64,000 nucleotides of DNA from Pseudoxanthomonas sp. Root630 (GCF_001427585.1 NZ_LMGY01000016.1:252-64251); one strand, 5' to 3'; counted from the first letter of the stretch, positions 1 through 8,782 are shown. The notes: generated by a model not told the origin, from the letters alone. Translations and numbers: made by a program.

Positions 1-189
1 GCTGAGTCGTTCTTCAGCAGCCTGAAGAAGGAGCGCGTACGCGGCAGGGTCTATAGCAGTCGCGAAGAAGCGCGCAGTGACGTGTTCGATTACATCGAGG
101 TTTTCTACAATCGACAGCGCCGCCATGGACATCTGGGAGGCCTTGCGCCAATGATGTTTGAGGCGGTTAACTCAAAACAAAGCCCCTAA
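1..189 (+). pseudogene. IS3-family transposase (OrfB), 3' end only
   Basis: The window opens inside an open frame whose last 62 residues match the C-terminal end of the IS3-family OrfB integrase catalytic domain. The tail SFFSSLKKERV, then YIEVFYNRQRRHG, is typical of that family. The catalytic DDE aspartates would lie upstream of the window, so it cannot be told whether the element is intact. The frame ends with TAA at 187-189. The sequence just after it resembles an IS3-group terminal inverted repeat. It overlaps, in antiparallel orientation, the end of the lipoprotein gene at 172-987. Confidence 0.85.
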
Positions 190-987
190 CCGTCTACGAA
201 AGCGGGGGCGTACCACTTTGATGGCGATGTCTGTGTTACCGAACATGCCGCGCGCCATCGTATCGTTGTAACGCGGCGCCCAATGAAGCTTGTCCGCGCT
301 AGCCACGATGTACGCGTAAGGCGAATGTTCAAGTCCGCCGGAGTCGATGATTTCCTTGCGCACTGCCTGGCTGGTCGCATTCGCCTGCGTGTCCACAGCC
401 TGTTGCACGGCATTCTTGGCCGACGCACCAATCGCCGCATTGCCCTTCAGCGTGACTTCTACGTCGAGCATGTCCCGATGGACGTGGTCGGAAAAGCGCC
501 GGGTGATCTGCTCTCTTTCACTGAGTAAAAGCAACATCTTGCGGCGTTGCGACTGCCGATTGATCGGATCCTGTTCGGCAACATAGGGTCGCCAGCTGGC
601 CCTCAGCGCGGCGGTATTGCTCTTGATGAGAAACGCAGTCTGGGCATAGAAGCGCACGATCTCGTCAGGCAGCTGAGCCTGACTTATGGCGGCCGCTTCC
701 AACTGGAGCCTCTCGCTACTTCCATCCTTGTGTTTGGCCGCTTCAAGGGCATAGGCGCGGGCGGCATTGGCATAGACCTGATAGTGCGAGTGCTCAACAT
801 CGCGGAAGCGTGTTTCGATGTCTCGATCGGTCTCTGAGACGATCCCAGGAACCACCTTCTCAAGGCGGTCACTGTCGGCCAGCTCTGAGATCATGGCCGG
901 ATTAAGTACGCCCACTTCGATCTTCAACGAGGCGCACCCTGTCATCCAAGCCAGGCATACGGCCACTATGGCAAGGCGAGCGATCAT
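172..987 (-). CDS. Lipoprotein of unknown function, C-terminus fused to IS end
   Basis: A 271-residue exported lipoprotein, counted from the ATG at 987. It starts with a positively charged, hydrophobic signal sequence ending in the lipobox MTGC. The rest is mostly hydrophilic and helix-prone, with several R/E-rich stretches; I recognise no family. The ATG overlaps the stop of the upstream lipoprotein gene in an ATGA tetranucleotide, so the two are translationally coupled. The last 14 or so codons (ending VRPRFRRRLGALF) are read from the presumed IS3 inverted repeat and the antisense of the transposase end. The native C-terminus has therefore probably been replaced, and the gene may be truncated. 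Confidence 0.7.
   Translation of the reverse strand: MIARLAIVAVCLAWMTGCASLKIEVGVLNPAMISELADSDRLEKVVPGIVSETDRDIETRFRDVEHSHYQVYANAARAYALEAAKHKDGSSERLQLEAAAISQAQLPDEIVRFYAQTAFLIKSNTAALRASWRPYVAEQDPINRQSQRRKMLLLLSEREQITRRFSDHVHRDMLDVEVTLKGNAAIGASAKNAVQQAVDTQANATSQAVRKEIIDSGGLEHSPYAYIVASADKLHWAPRYNDTMARGMFGNTDIAIKVVRPRFRRRLGALF
190..216 (+). repeat. Probable right terminal inverted repeat of the IS3 element
   Basis: Immediately after the transposase stop comes a stretch containing GTCTACGAAAGCGGGGGCG. This looks like the right ends of IS3-group elements, which carry GTCTAC/GGAAA followed by a G-rich run. The left end is outside the window, so pairing and the target duplication cannot be checked. 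Confidence 0.45.
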
Positions 988-1715
988 CGTTCGGTACTCC
1001 CGTGCCGGTTGGCGGCGAACCACGCCTGGGCCTCATCAAAGCTCTGGAATCCCGTGGGTCCGTAACCGTACCCGGACGCGATGGTGTTGAGCACCCTGAG
1101 CAGAGACCGCCGAGTCACATCCTTATTTGGAGCCGCGTCACCGGGCAGCTTCTCCATGACCTTGGCGAGTTCGTCAGCGGTAGCATTGGCCATGCTCGTG
1201 GTCGCCCTATTGACGGCATGATCGCGCTGCAGGGCGTCGCGATTGACTAGGTTGGTGATTGCATCGGCAACGACCTGATTCTCACCGAACTGGCCAATTG
1301 CCTGGGTGACGCTGGAGGCGTTCGTGCTCAGGATCATCACGAAGGCGCCGTCTTCAGCCGATGGGTTCAATGGCTTGAAGGTATCGCCACTGCCCGGCAA
1401 TTTCTGGCCTTCCTCAAACAACTTGCCTACACCGGTGGCGTCAGCGGCGGTTTCTTTTACCTTGACCTCATTAAAGAATAGGTCTACCGCGCGCTCGTCA
1501 TAGTAGCCCGACACATAACGCGCTGACGTCATGGCACCGTAGCCGGTGACCTTCAAGCGGTAGTAGTTGGTAGGCGCCTTGGTTATGGGATCCAGCGACT
1601 GGAAGTAGTGGGTTTCCTCGAAGGTCGTCGCACACCCGGCCAGGGCGGCCGCCAGACCCGTGCCCAACAGCGTCTTTGCCAAGAACGTGCCGTTTCTTGC
1701 CCCTTGGATGCTCAT
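984..1715 (-). CDS. Lipoprotein of unknown function
   Basis: A 243-residue predicted lipoprotein. The ATG at 1715 follows a strong AGGGGGAT ribosome-binding site, and the signal sequence ends in the lipobox LAGC near residue 28. The mature part begins ATTFEETHYFQSLDP. It has mixed character with no recognised catalytic motif. It is the first gene of a two-gene unit with the lipoprotein at 172-987 (4-bp ATGA overlap). The pairing suggests two envelope lipoproteins acting together. The longer frame to 1832 is unlikely because it would precede the signal peptide. Confidence 0.75.
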   Translation of the reverse strand: MSIQGARNGTFLAKTLLGTGLAAALAGCATTFEETHYFQSLDPITKAPTNYYRLKVTGYGAMTSARYVSGYYDERAVDLFFNEVKVKETAADATGVGKLFEEGQKLPGSGDTFKPLNPSAEDGAFVMILSTNASSVTQAIGQFGENQVVADAITNLVNRDALQRDHAVNRATTSMANATADELAKVMEKLPGDAAPNKDVTRRSLLRVLNTIASGYGYGPTGFQSFDEAQAWFAANRHGSTER

Positions 1716-1803
1716 CGATCCCCCTGGCTGGTGTCCCCTTAACCGATCAGACGCAACGAAGGACACGAACCGGTCGCAGTAAGCACGCTTATCTATGCAT
1801 TCG

Positions 1804-1820
1804 TTGGCACGAGTCTTGCG
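1804..1820 (+). promoter_or_regulatory. Candidate sigma-54 (RpoN) promoter
   Basis: TTGGCACGAGTCTTGCG matches the -24/-12 consensus YTGGCACGRNNNTTGCW at every defined position except the last. The GG (1806-1807) and GC (1818-1819) elements have the required spacing. Transcription would start near 1831 on the plus strand. It would lead into a G-rich ribosome-binding site and a very short frame rather than a recognisable gene. Confidence 0.5.
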
Positions 1821-1871
1821 CCTTGCGCGCAAGTAAACTCATTTACCGATTGAGCCCTGGGAGGGGAGCAC

Positions 1872-1955
1872 TTGTGCCGCACGCCTTTGTTTGTCACCTC
1901 TGACCAGGCGCTCGTGCTGGCCAACTTCACTCGCGTGGATGCCAAGGTCTACTGA
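1872..1955 (+). CDS. Possible 27-residue peptide or truncated gene start
   Basis: A TTG-initiated frame sits 5 bases after the purine-rich tract GGGAGGGGAG and ends in TGA at 1953-1955. The peptide starts MCRTPLFVTSDQALVLANF. It lies about 40 bases downstream of the predicted sigma-54 start site. It could be a genuine leader peptide, the 5' remnant of a larger gene, or chance. An overlapping GTG frame at 1874 is even shorter. Confidence 0.2.
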   Translation: MCRTPLFVTSDQALVLANFTRVDAKVY

Positions 1956-1990
1956 GACATACGCCTTGGCCCAGAAATCTGACAATAAGA

Positions 1991-2011
1991 CGGCGACGAT
2001 CTACGTCGCCG
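1991..2011 (+). terminator. Hairpin after short ORF
   Basis: CGGCGACG and CGTCGCCG form a perfect 8-bp stem with a 5-base loop, 35 bases past the stop of the short frame. No T-tract follows, so it may be a structural element rather than an intrinsic terminator. Confidence 0.3.
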
Positions 2012-2467
2012 ATCATGGCAAGTGGCTCGCCAAGAATGAGGTCCTGACAAGACAGTTGTAGAGGCCGGCTTCGATGTCTGCAAACCCTGATAACACTCTG
2101 GGTGAGCCGCTGGATTGATAAGACTCTGGTTGCGTACGGCATCGCCATTTGTCGGCAACGGCGAGTCTCTGAGGCGTGAGCAGGCGGGTCGGTTCTATGA
2201 CAGACAAGTTGCCCTATGGGTTCTTTACCGCCGATTGCGGGGCATCTTGTAAGCACATCGCCAAGCTGTGCGGCAATTGCCGTCACCTCATCAACATCGC
2301 GGCAAGTTGTTGGCTGCAAAAAGGGCAACAACTTGCCCTTCAATTTCACCAGAATTAACTGGATCAAGCACTTAGGAATGGGGCGATTTCAGCGCGTCAG
2401 ACAGCGAAGTGGGCTGGCGGGCCCGGCTTTGGGGCTGGTTCCTGAAAGGACCTCCCCGTGCCGATAA

Positions 2468-2492
2468 GCCCTCCAAAGGAACCTTGGAGGCT
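2468..2492. repeat. Hairpin-forming inverted repeat
   Basis: AGCCCTCCAA pairs with TTGGAGGCT with one bulged C, followed by TT. It lies in the gene-poor region ahead of the MscS gene and could be a terminator-like relic or part of a structured transcript. Confidence 0.3.
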
Positions 2493-2905
2493 TTCGCATG
2501 TTGATGGACCAACCCCCGTGCTGGCGGCCCGGTCCGAATCGGAATCCCCGCGCTTTGGCGCACTACAACCGCGTCGTGCACGGCCACACTGAACTTCGCG
2601 CCGACTGGGCGCGGCAAGCAAGCGGCGCGCGAACAATAGACCGGCAGGACGTCCGTCTTGCGGATTCCTGGTCCGCGCAAGGACGATCCCGGACATCGCT
2701 TTCCAGTTCGTCAGTAAATCTACTGGCTCAAACTGCGTTTCTTTACTTGTCGTTGGCGGACAAGTGAAGCGTCGCTCCGCGATACGATGGAATCCGCAAT
2801 TCGCACGCGGGCACCGGTACTGCCCCTGCCCCGCTGCCACCTCTCGCGTGACGCTTCGCTTTGTTACGGAGACAGGCATGCCGGCTCGCCATCGAGGACG
2901 CACGC

Positions 2906-4012
2906 ATGGACATCCCACGGCCCTTGTACGCAATCATGCTCGTGGTCCCGGCGCCAGACCACGGTGGAACGGTCTCCAGGCTGTTTTCCTACCGGCCGTT
3001 CGACTCACTGGGTTGGGATGTTTCCGTTGGGAACCTCGTGGCGGCCTTGATTGCATTGGTCGCGATACTTGCAATGTCGTCGCTTGCCCAGGCACTTCTC
3101 AAGCGTTACGCGAGATCGCACGAGGGCGCGAACCAAGCGTCCCTCTACACGCTTTCACGGATACTGCACTACGCGATCACGGTCGTCGCCATCCTGGTCT
3201 CGTTCCACGTTGCCGGCATACCCATCAGCCAACTCGCCGTGTTCGGCGGCGCACTGGGGGTGGGTCTCGGATTCGGATTGCAGGCCATCTTCAGCAACTT
3301 CGTGGCCGGACTTATCCTGCTTTTCGATCGCTCGCTGAAGGTGGGCGACTTCGTCGAGCTGGATGGCGACACGCGCGGCGTCGTCCGCTCCATCAACATC
3401 CGGTCGACACGCATCACCACCAACGACAACATCGATGTATTGGTGCCGAACTCCGAGTTCGTGACCAAGCGCCTGGTCAACTGGACCCACGCATCGGAGC
3501 ACCGGCGCATCCGTGTTCCCTTCGCGGTCGGTCCCGACGCCGACAAGGAACTGGTCAAGAAGGCCGCGCTCGAAGCTGCGTCGCGCGTCCCCTTCACCTT
3601 GTCGATGGAAGGACGGCGGCAACCGCAAGTCTGGCTCGAGAAATTTGGTGATAGCTCGTCGGACTTCGTTCTTGCCGTCTGGCTGACGGAAGCGGCGGCG
3701 CGGCGGAACTCCGCGATACGTGCCGCGTATACCTGGGAATTGGATACCGCATTGCGCAAATACGGTATTGCCGACTCGCCTTCGCAACTGGTGGTCCATC
3801 TCAAGAGCATGTTCGACTTGAGCGGAAATGATGCCGTTGAAGCCTTCCGCGGAGCCGGCACGCACCAGCAACGATCCAGGGAATCGAACAAGGCCTACCT
3901 GGCGCCCGAGGAACGGGAGATCCTTTCGAGAAACGATGCGAAGGAAGATGCACGACTCGACATGCAGGAGGACGCAGAAGCGTTGCCCGCGACCCCGCCT
4001 TCCCAGCCTTGA
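2906..4012 (+). CDS. MscS-family mechanosensitive ion channel
   Basis: A 368-residue inner-membrane protein of the small-conductance mechanosensitive channel family, which opens under membrane tension to release solutes during hypo-osmotic shock. After N-terminal hydrophobic segments comes the signature pore helix and beta-domain start (GALGVGLGFGLQAIFSNF, then DRSLKVGDFVEL), with the VPNSEF motif of the beta domain downstream. The C-terminal 60 or so residues are a charged, likely disordered tail. I chose the ATG at 2906 (MDIPRPLY, weak GAGGA upstream); the longer frame starts with TTG. It stands alone, with a palindrome right after the stop. Confidence 0.85.
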   Translation: MDIPRPLYAIMLVVPAPDHGGTVSRLFSYRPFDSLGWDVSVGNLVAALIALVAILAMSSLAQALLKRYARSHEGANQASLYTLSRILHYAITVVAILVSFHVAGIPISQLAVFGGALGVGLGFGLQAIFSNFVAGLILLFDRSLKVGDFVELDGDTRGVVRSINIRSTRITTNDNIDVLVPNSEFVTKRLVNWTHASEHRRIRVPFAVGPDADKELVKKAALEAASRVPFTLSMEGRRQPQVWLEKFGDSSSDFVLAVWLTEAAARRNSAIRAAYTWELDTALRKYGIADSPSQLVVHLKSMFDLSGNDAVEAFRGAGTHQQRSRESNKAYLAPEEREILSRNDAKEDARLDMQEDAEALPATPPSQP

Positions 4013-4022
4013 ATGCTCACCC

Positions 4023-4040
4023 TTCGCGCGATCGCGCGAA
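4023..4040. repeat. Perfect 18-bp palindrome
   Basis: TTCGCGCGATCGCGCGAA is its own reverse complement and lies 10 bp after the mscS-like stop. It is probably an RNA hairpin or a binding site for a dimeric protein; no T-run follows. Confidence 0.4.
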
Positions 4041-4142
4041 TCGCCTTGAAGTCGTGAGTGCGGAAACCCAGTGGATCTCAACGTCGGCCATCAGAAGAAT
4101 TTCCGGCACGACTTCCCTACCGGTTGAGGCTTTGTAGTGCGA

Positions 4143-4472
4143 TCACCGAGACCTGATCCACGGCGCCAGTAAGCGCAGCCACTGCGGTCGCCAGCTCAGG
4201 GTGAACGCGACGATCAGTGCGGCGCCCGCCAGTGCCATGAACCACACCAACACCGCCATCGTCGCGTGATCGGCAGCCAGGCACAGCGCGAATGCGGTGA
4301 GCAGCGCTGCGCTGCCGAGCCAACGCAGCCACTTCAGCGTCGTTGGTGACGGCACGTGATTCCAGGCCTGCTGCGCGTGGACCTGCATCGAGAGCGCCAG
4401 CCAGCCCATGCCGGCGCCGCTGGCGATCAGGGCGAGTGACAGCAGGCTGCCGTGGGATGCGGGATCAGGCAC
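4143..4472 (-). CDS. DUF3325 family membrane protein
   Basis: A small (109-residue) inner-membrane protein with about three hydrophobic segments, last in the iron-uptake unit TonB receptor-DUF3649-PepSY-DUF3325. DUF3325 proteins typically close such operons; their biochemical role is unknown. I chose the GTG at 4472 because a strong GGGAGG lies 8 bases upstream and the start overlaps the PepSY stop by 8 bp. The ATG at 4496 would give 117 residues. Confidence 0.75.
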   Translation of the reverse strand: MPDPASHGSLLSLALIASGAGMGWLALSMQVHAQQAWNHVPSPTTLKWLRWLGSAALLTAFALCLAADHATMAVLVWFMALAGAALIVAFTLSWRPQWLRLLAPWIRSR

Positions 4473-6135
4473 GCGCTGCCTCCCGCGGAGTCGCATGGCC
4501 CTGCCCGGCCTGCTGTGCGCGGCGGCGAAGTTTGACGGCCGCGAGGATGGCGATCACGCCGACCGCAAGGATGAAGAGATCGACGCCGGCCACCGGCCAG
4601 TAACCGTGTGACAGCGTACGAAACAGGTGATCGCCCGTCGTCACCCAGTTCAGGACCACCACGGATGCCGCCAGTACGGCAATCGCCCAGCACTGTTTGC
4701 GCCATGCCGGATTCGCCAGGCCACGCGCCACCGGCGCGCTGCGCAGGCCCGCATGGATGAAGGCCAGTGCCCAGGTGCCCCAGAACGCGTACCGCTCCCA
4801 ATCGCCACGTGCCGGCAGGTCTTCGGGCAACAGGCGGTTGGCGGCCAGGATGCCGAGCGTCGCCAGTACCATGCCGGTCACCGTGGTCACCGCGAGCGCA
4901 TCGACGATCCGCGCGCCCTGGCTGCCCATCTGCGCATGCTGGCGCTTACGCTTCTCCACGAAGAAGACGAAGCCGGTCGCGATGCACACGGCGCCCGCAA
5001 GACCGCCCAGCACGTACAGCCAACGCAGCAGCCAGTGGCGGAAGTGCTGCAGGTGCAGGCCGGTCAGGAACTCGGCCATGCGGCCGACCGGGGTGGCGGC
5101 AGGATCCTCGCGGATCAGTTCGCCGGTGGCGGCCTTGAAATGGATGCCGTCGCCGACCAAGGCGATGCGGTCGGTGCCCGCGCGGTACACGCTGACGTAG
5201 CCGTTGGCGTCGCCGACATGCTGGAGCACCAGGAAGCCAACCTCGCCCGCCTTGTCGTTGGCTTTCCAGCGGTGCTGCGCTTCGGCGACCATCGCGTCGA
5301 CATTCGCCAGGCCCGCGGGAACGCCTGCGCGCTGGTGCGGCAGGCCGGTTTCGCGTGCTTCCACTTCGGCATGCAGGTCGTGCAGCTCATGCAACTGCGT
5401 GTGGCCCAGCGGGAAATAGTAGGTCGCCGCGAAGATCAGCAGGCCGGTGAGGGCGAAGAAGAAATGGAACGGCAACGCCACCACGCCGGTGAGGTTGTGC
5501 AGGTCCAGCACGCTGCGCAGGCGTGCCTTGCCCGGGCGGAAGGTGAAGAATTCGCGGAAGATCTTGCGATGCATGACCACGCCGCTGACCAGTGCGGCGA
5601 GCATCACCAGCGCGGACAGGCCCACGATGAAGATGCCCAGGTTCTTCCAGTCCAGCGTCAGGCTGTAGTGCATCGGATAGAAGAATCCGCTGCCGATCTT
5701 CAGGCGGTCGTTCGGCAACGGCGTTCCGTCGCGCGGATCGATCGTGGTGTCCGCCCAGATCGCTTCTTCGGGATCCTTCGCGTTGGGCACCTGGTAACCG
5801 GCGAACAGCGCGAGCACCGGGTCGCGGTGCGTGGTGTAGGCACTCCAGTTCACCACGGTGTCGAACCGTTCCGGCATGGCGCCGTTGACGCGCGGCGCCA
5901 TCGCATCGATGGCTTTCTGCGTGGGCTGCATGCGCTCGAATGCCGGCCGCAGCACCTTCTCGAAGGACGGCATGGGTTGCGGCTCGATGCGCGTGCTGGG
6001 AATCGCCCAGCGGTCGATCTCGCGATCGAAAACCGACAATGCACCGAAGAAGAACGCCGCCATCAACACGAAACCCAACACCAGGCCGAACCAGGTGTGG
6101 AGCCAGGCCATGGCCTGTCGGAAGCTCTGGAACAT
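4465..6135 (-). CDS. PepSY-associated TM helix protein, iron-uptake operon
   Basis: A 556-residue inner-membrane protein. An N-terminal TM helix (WLHTWFGLVLGFVLMAAFFF) carries the HTWFG motif of PepSY_TM proteins, then comes a large periplasmic domain. Further TM segments follow around residues 190-275 (with HNLTG and FHFFFALTG), and at least four more lie in the C-terminal half. Relatives sit beside siderophore receptors and are proposed to reduce or release iron from siderophores; that role is not proven. The ATG at 6135 has a GGGGAGGG ribosome-binding site; the longer frame to 6204 overlaps DUF3649 and is rejected. Confidence 0.85.
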   Translation of the reverse strand: MFQSFRQAMAWLHTWFGLVLGFVLMAAFFFGALSVFDREIDRWAIPSTRIEPQPMPSFEKVLRPAFERMQPTQKAIDAMAPRVNGAMPERFDTVVNWSAYTTHRDPVLALFAGYQVPNAKDPEEAIWADTTIDPRDGTPLPNDRLKIGSGFFYPMHYSLTLDWKNLGIFIVGLSALVMLAALVSGVVMHRKIFREFFTFRPGKARLRSVLDLHNLTGVVALPFHFFFALTGLLIFAATYYFPLGHTQLHELHDLHAEVEARETGLPHQRAGVPAGLANVDAMVAEAQHRWKANDKAGEVGFLVLQHVGDANGYVSVYRAGTDRIALVGDGIHFKAATGELIREDPAATPVGRMAEFLTGLHLQHFRHWLLRWLYVLGGLAGAVCIATGFVFFVEKRKRQHAQMGSQGARIVDALAVTTVTGMVLATLGILAANRLLPEDLPARGDWERYAFWGTWALAFIHAGLRSAPVARGLANPAWRKQCWAIAVLAASVVVLNWVTTGDHLFRTLSHGYWPVAGVDLFILAVGVIAILAAVKLRRRAQQAGQGHATPREAARA

Positions 6136-6151
6136 GATGCCCTCCCCTGTC

Positions 6152-6460
6152 TCAGACCAACAGGGACTGCACGAAGGAGCCGGTGGCCGCGAGTGCGCCG
6201 CCACCGACCACCGTCACCAGCCACACCCAGCGCAGTCGACGCGCGGCGAACGCCCACAGGAATACGCCGAGGAACGCCAGCACGCCGATCATGCTGCCGA
6301 GGAACTCGGCGTCATGGAAGTCCATGCCGGCGGCGACCATCAGGCTGGCGCCGGTGGCGACGACGCCCCAGGCGAACGCGTAGCCGCCGAAGATGGCGGC
6401 CGCCACGCGGGCAATGACCTGCGCGCGTGGCGAACGGGAGGGAATCGCAGTGGTGGACAT
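6152..6460 (-). CDS. DUF3649 family membrane protein
   Basis: A 102-residue protein with three hydrophobic segments and the AAAIFGGYAFAWG start typical of DUF3649 proteins. These accompany TonB-dependent receptors and PepSY proteins in iron-uptake operons. It sits 16 bp upstream of the PepSY gene and 30 bp downstream of the receptor, so co-transcription is likely. Molecular function unknown. Confidence 0.8.
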   Translation of the reverse strand: MSTTAIPSRSPRAQVIARVAAAIFGGYAFAWGVVATGASLMVAAGMDFHDAEFLGSMIGVLAFLGVFLWAFAARRLRWVWLVTVVGGGALAATGSFVQSLLV

Positions 6461-6490
6461 GGTGGCGTCGGCTACCTTCTTGCGGATGGA

Positions 6491-8668
6491 TCAGAAACGG
6501 TATTCCAGGCTCAGCGACCAGTGGCGCGGCGCGCCGTAGTAGCCGATCTGGTACAGCGTGTTGATGTACTTCTCGTCGGTCAGGTTGCCGACGTTGGCGC
6601 GCAGGGTCGCATTCTCCAGGAAATCCCACGCCGCGAACGCGTTCAGCACCGCATAACTGCCCTGACGCACGGTCTGCTGCGTGTAGCTTTCGACGTTGGA
6701 GATGGCGCTCTGCCAACGGCCGCCGAGGCCGAACGAGAAAGCCTCGTAGCTCGGCAGGCGGGCGCTGAGCATCAGGTTGGCGGTGCGGCGCGGCACCCAG
6801 TTGTAGGTCAGCGTGCCTTCTTCGCCGTCCATCTTCAGGTGCGTGTAGCCGAACACCAGGTCGAGATGGTCGGTGAGCTTGCCGGTGGCTTCGAACTCCC
6901 AACCCTTCGATTCCACGTCCTTGGCGACGTAGTAGTTCATCAGGGTGTCGGGGTTGTAGCCCTGGTAGGTCGCCAGCCCTTCCTGCTTCGCGGAGAAGTA
7001 CGCGAGCGTGGTCAGCAGGCGGCTGTCGAGCCACTCCGCCTTCAGGCCGGCCTCGTAGTTGACGCCCTTCGAAGGTGCCAGATAGAAGCCGTCGAAGTCG
7101 CGCTGGTCCTGCGGCTGGTAGATGTCCGAGTAGCTGACGTAACCCAGGATGTTCTCGTTGAAATCGTAGGTCAGGCCTGCGTAAGGACTGGTGTTGCTTT
7201 CGGTCTCGGCGAACGGCACGCCATCGTTGTTGCCGTCGCGGTGGTACTCGGCGAAGTTGACGCCGACGATGGCCTTGAAATCCTCGGTCAGCGCGATGCG
7301 GGTGGCACCGAACGCGCGCTTCAAACGCTGGTTGAACTCGCTCGACGGCACCTGCGCGCCCCATACCGGTTCGGGCACGGCGTCGCCCGCGTACGGGAAG
7401 CCGGGAAGCGGGCCGAACGCGGGCGAATCGAACGGGGCCGGGTTGTACCAGTAGCCCTGCTCGCTCTCCGACTGGCTGATGCCGAACATCGCTTCATGCT
7501 CGCGTCCGAACAACTGGAAGCGGCCGTTGAGGGTCACGTCGACCAGATCCGATGTCAGTTCGTCCTGGCCCTTGTAGGCCCAGCCCAGGAGACCGGTGCC
7601 GGTGACGGGGTCCAGGCCGGTCATCGAGTAGGCGAAGAACAACTCGTCGTCGTTGTCGCCCTTGCGGTGGTTGTAGGTCGCCTTCAACTGCCAGTTGTCG
7701 CCCAACTGGTGCGTGTATTCGACGAAGGCCGTCTGCGTGTTGGTGTTCCAGTATGTCCAGTCCACCGTGGCGGAGGCACCCACGTCCCATGACGGCTGCG
7801 TGCCATCGGCGTTCACGAAGGGCAGCGCGCCCCACATGTTGCCGGTGGTGTCGGCCTGCTGCCACGAGTAGCCGAATGCGAGCGTTCCGTTCTCGCCGAT
7901 CTGGCCGTCGATCACCGCATAGCCGAAGGTGCGTTCGGTTTCGAAATCGCGGAGGTAGGAATCGCCCTCCTCGCGCGCCACCACCACGCGACCCGCCCAG
8001 GTACCGACATCGTTGAACGGCATGGAGTAGTCGAACTCGACGCGGCGCTCGCCCCAGGAGCCGACCTTGACGCCCACCTTGCCCTCGGCATCGTTGGTCG
8101 GGCGCTTGCGCACGTAGTTGATCGTACCGGCCGAGTTGCCGACGCCGGTCAGCAGACCGTTCGCGCCGCGGATCACTTCCAGCTTCTCGTAACCGAAGGC
8201 GTCCATCGCACCGGTGGCGATGCCCCAGTCGTTGGGCATGCCGACGCCGTCGATCTGCGTGCTCTTGATCTCGAAACCGCGCGCCAGGTAGTTGGTGCGG
8301 TTGGTCTCCCACTCTTCCACCTGGATGCCGGTGGCCAGTCGAAGGGCGTCGTTCAAGCTGTCGGCGCCGAACTGGATCATCTGTTCGTTGCTGACCACGC
8401 TGATCGACTGCGGCGTTTCCTTGATGGCCAGGTCGAGGTTGGTCGCGCCGTTGCTGACGCGGTTGGCGCGCTGGCCACGCACCAGCACGGTGTCCAGATC
8501 GGTCGCGGTCACGTCGGCGGTCGCCTGTGCTCCCGAGGCTTCCTGCGGTGCAGCGGACGCGACCAGTGGTCCGCTGGCAAGCGCCAGGCAGATGGCAACG
8601 CGCAGCGCATTGGGGAGCAAGGACGCGATGGTATCGGAAGGGGCTTGCGGGCGATTCGGCATGGACAT
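6491..8668 (-). CDS. TonB-dependent siderophore receptor
   Basis: A 725-residue outer-membrane receptor. A signal peptide ends near SAAPQEASG. The plug domain carries the siderophore-receptor signatures IKETPQSISVVS and GANGLLTGVGNSAGTINYV, followed by a 22-strand-type barrel ending in LSLEYRF with the terminal Phe needed for outer-membrane insertion. It takes up a ferric siderophore, powered by TonB-ExbB-ExbD (not in this window); the substrate cannot be told from sequence. It heads the operon with DUF3649, PepSY and DUF3325 and has a Fur-box-like site about 115 bp upstream. Confidence 0.92.
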   Translation of the reverse strand: MSMPNRPQAPSDTIASLLPNALRVAICLALASGPLVASAAPQEASGAQATADVTATDLDTVLVRGQRANRVSNGATNLDLAIKETPQSISVVSNEQMIQFGADSLNDALRLATGIQVEEWETNRTNYLARGFEIKSTQIDGVGMPNDWGIATGAMDAFGYEKLEVIRGANGLLTGVGNSAGTINYVRKRPTNDAEGKVGVKVGSWGERRVEFDYSMPFNDVGTWAGRVVVAREEGDSYLRDFETERTFGYAVIDGQIGENGTLAFGYSWQQADTTGNMWGALPFVNADGTQPSWDVGASATVDWTYWNTNTQTAFVEYTHQLGDNWQLKATYNHRKGDNDDELFFAYSMTGLDPVTGTGLLGWAYKGQDELTSDLVDVTLNGRFQLFGREHEAMFGISQSESEQGYWYNPAPFDSPAFGPLPGFPYAGDAVPEPVWGAQVPSSEFNQRLKRAFGATRIALTEDFKAIVGVNFAEYHRDGNNDGVPFAETESNTSPYAGLTYDFNENILGYVSYSDIYQPQDQRDFDGFYLAPSKGVNYEAGLKAEWLDSRLLTTLAYFSAKQEGLATYQGYNPDTLMNYYVAKDVESKGWEFEATGKLTDHLDLVFGYTHLKMDGEEGTLTYNWVPRRTANLMLSARLPSYEAFSFGLGGRWQSAISNVESYTQQTVRQGSYAVLNAFAAWDFLENATLRANVGNLTDEKYINTLYQIGYYGAPRHWSLSLEYRF

Positions 8669-8782
8669 GTGGGTATGGGAGGCTGTGGGAGATGGCGGCG
8701 CACGCTCACGCGCGCCGATGGCGCGTCGCTCGGCGGCGCGTCGTCAGCGCAAGTGGCGAAGCACCTGTTACTCCTATTAGAT

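Larger units (their letters stand above)
1716..2905. other. 1.2-kb stretch without a recognisable gene
   Basis: Many short overlapping frames exist on both strands, but none resembles a known protein or has a convincing start and codon pattern. Base composition is lower in GC than the flanking core genome. What can be seen: a sigma-54-like promoter at 1804-1820, a 27-codon frame at 1872-1955 behind a strong ribosome-binding site, a perfect 8-bp stem hairpin at 1991-2011, and a second hairpin at 2468-2492. It is probably a mosaic of decayed or imported DNA next to the IS remnant, or it hosts a small transcript. Confidence 0.5.

Noticed and set aside
2372-2937. Overlapping minus-strand frames of 100-178 codons upstream of the MscS gene
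   Set aside because: No convincing start signal, Arg/Pro-rich composition and no motif. I left the area as unassigned rather than calling a gene.
4627-7792. Long plus-strand frames (about 600 codons each) opposite the PepSY protein and the TonB receptor
   Set aside because: They mirror real genes on the minus strand and have Arg/His/Gly-biased composition with no recognisable motif.
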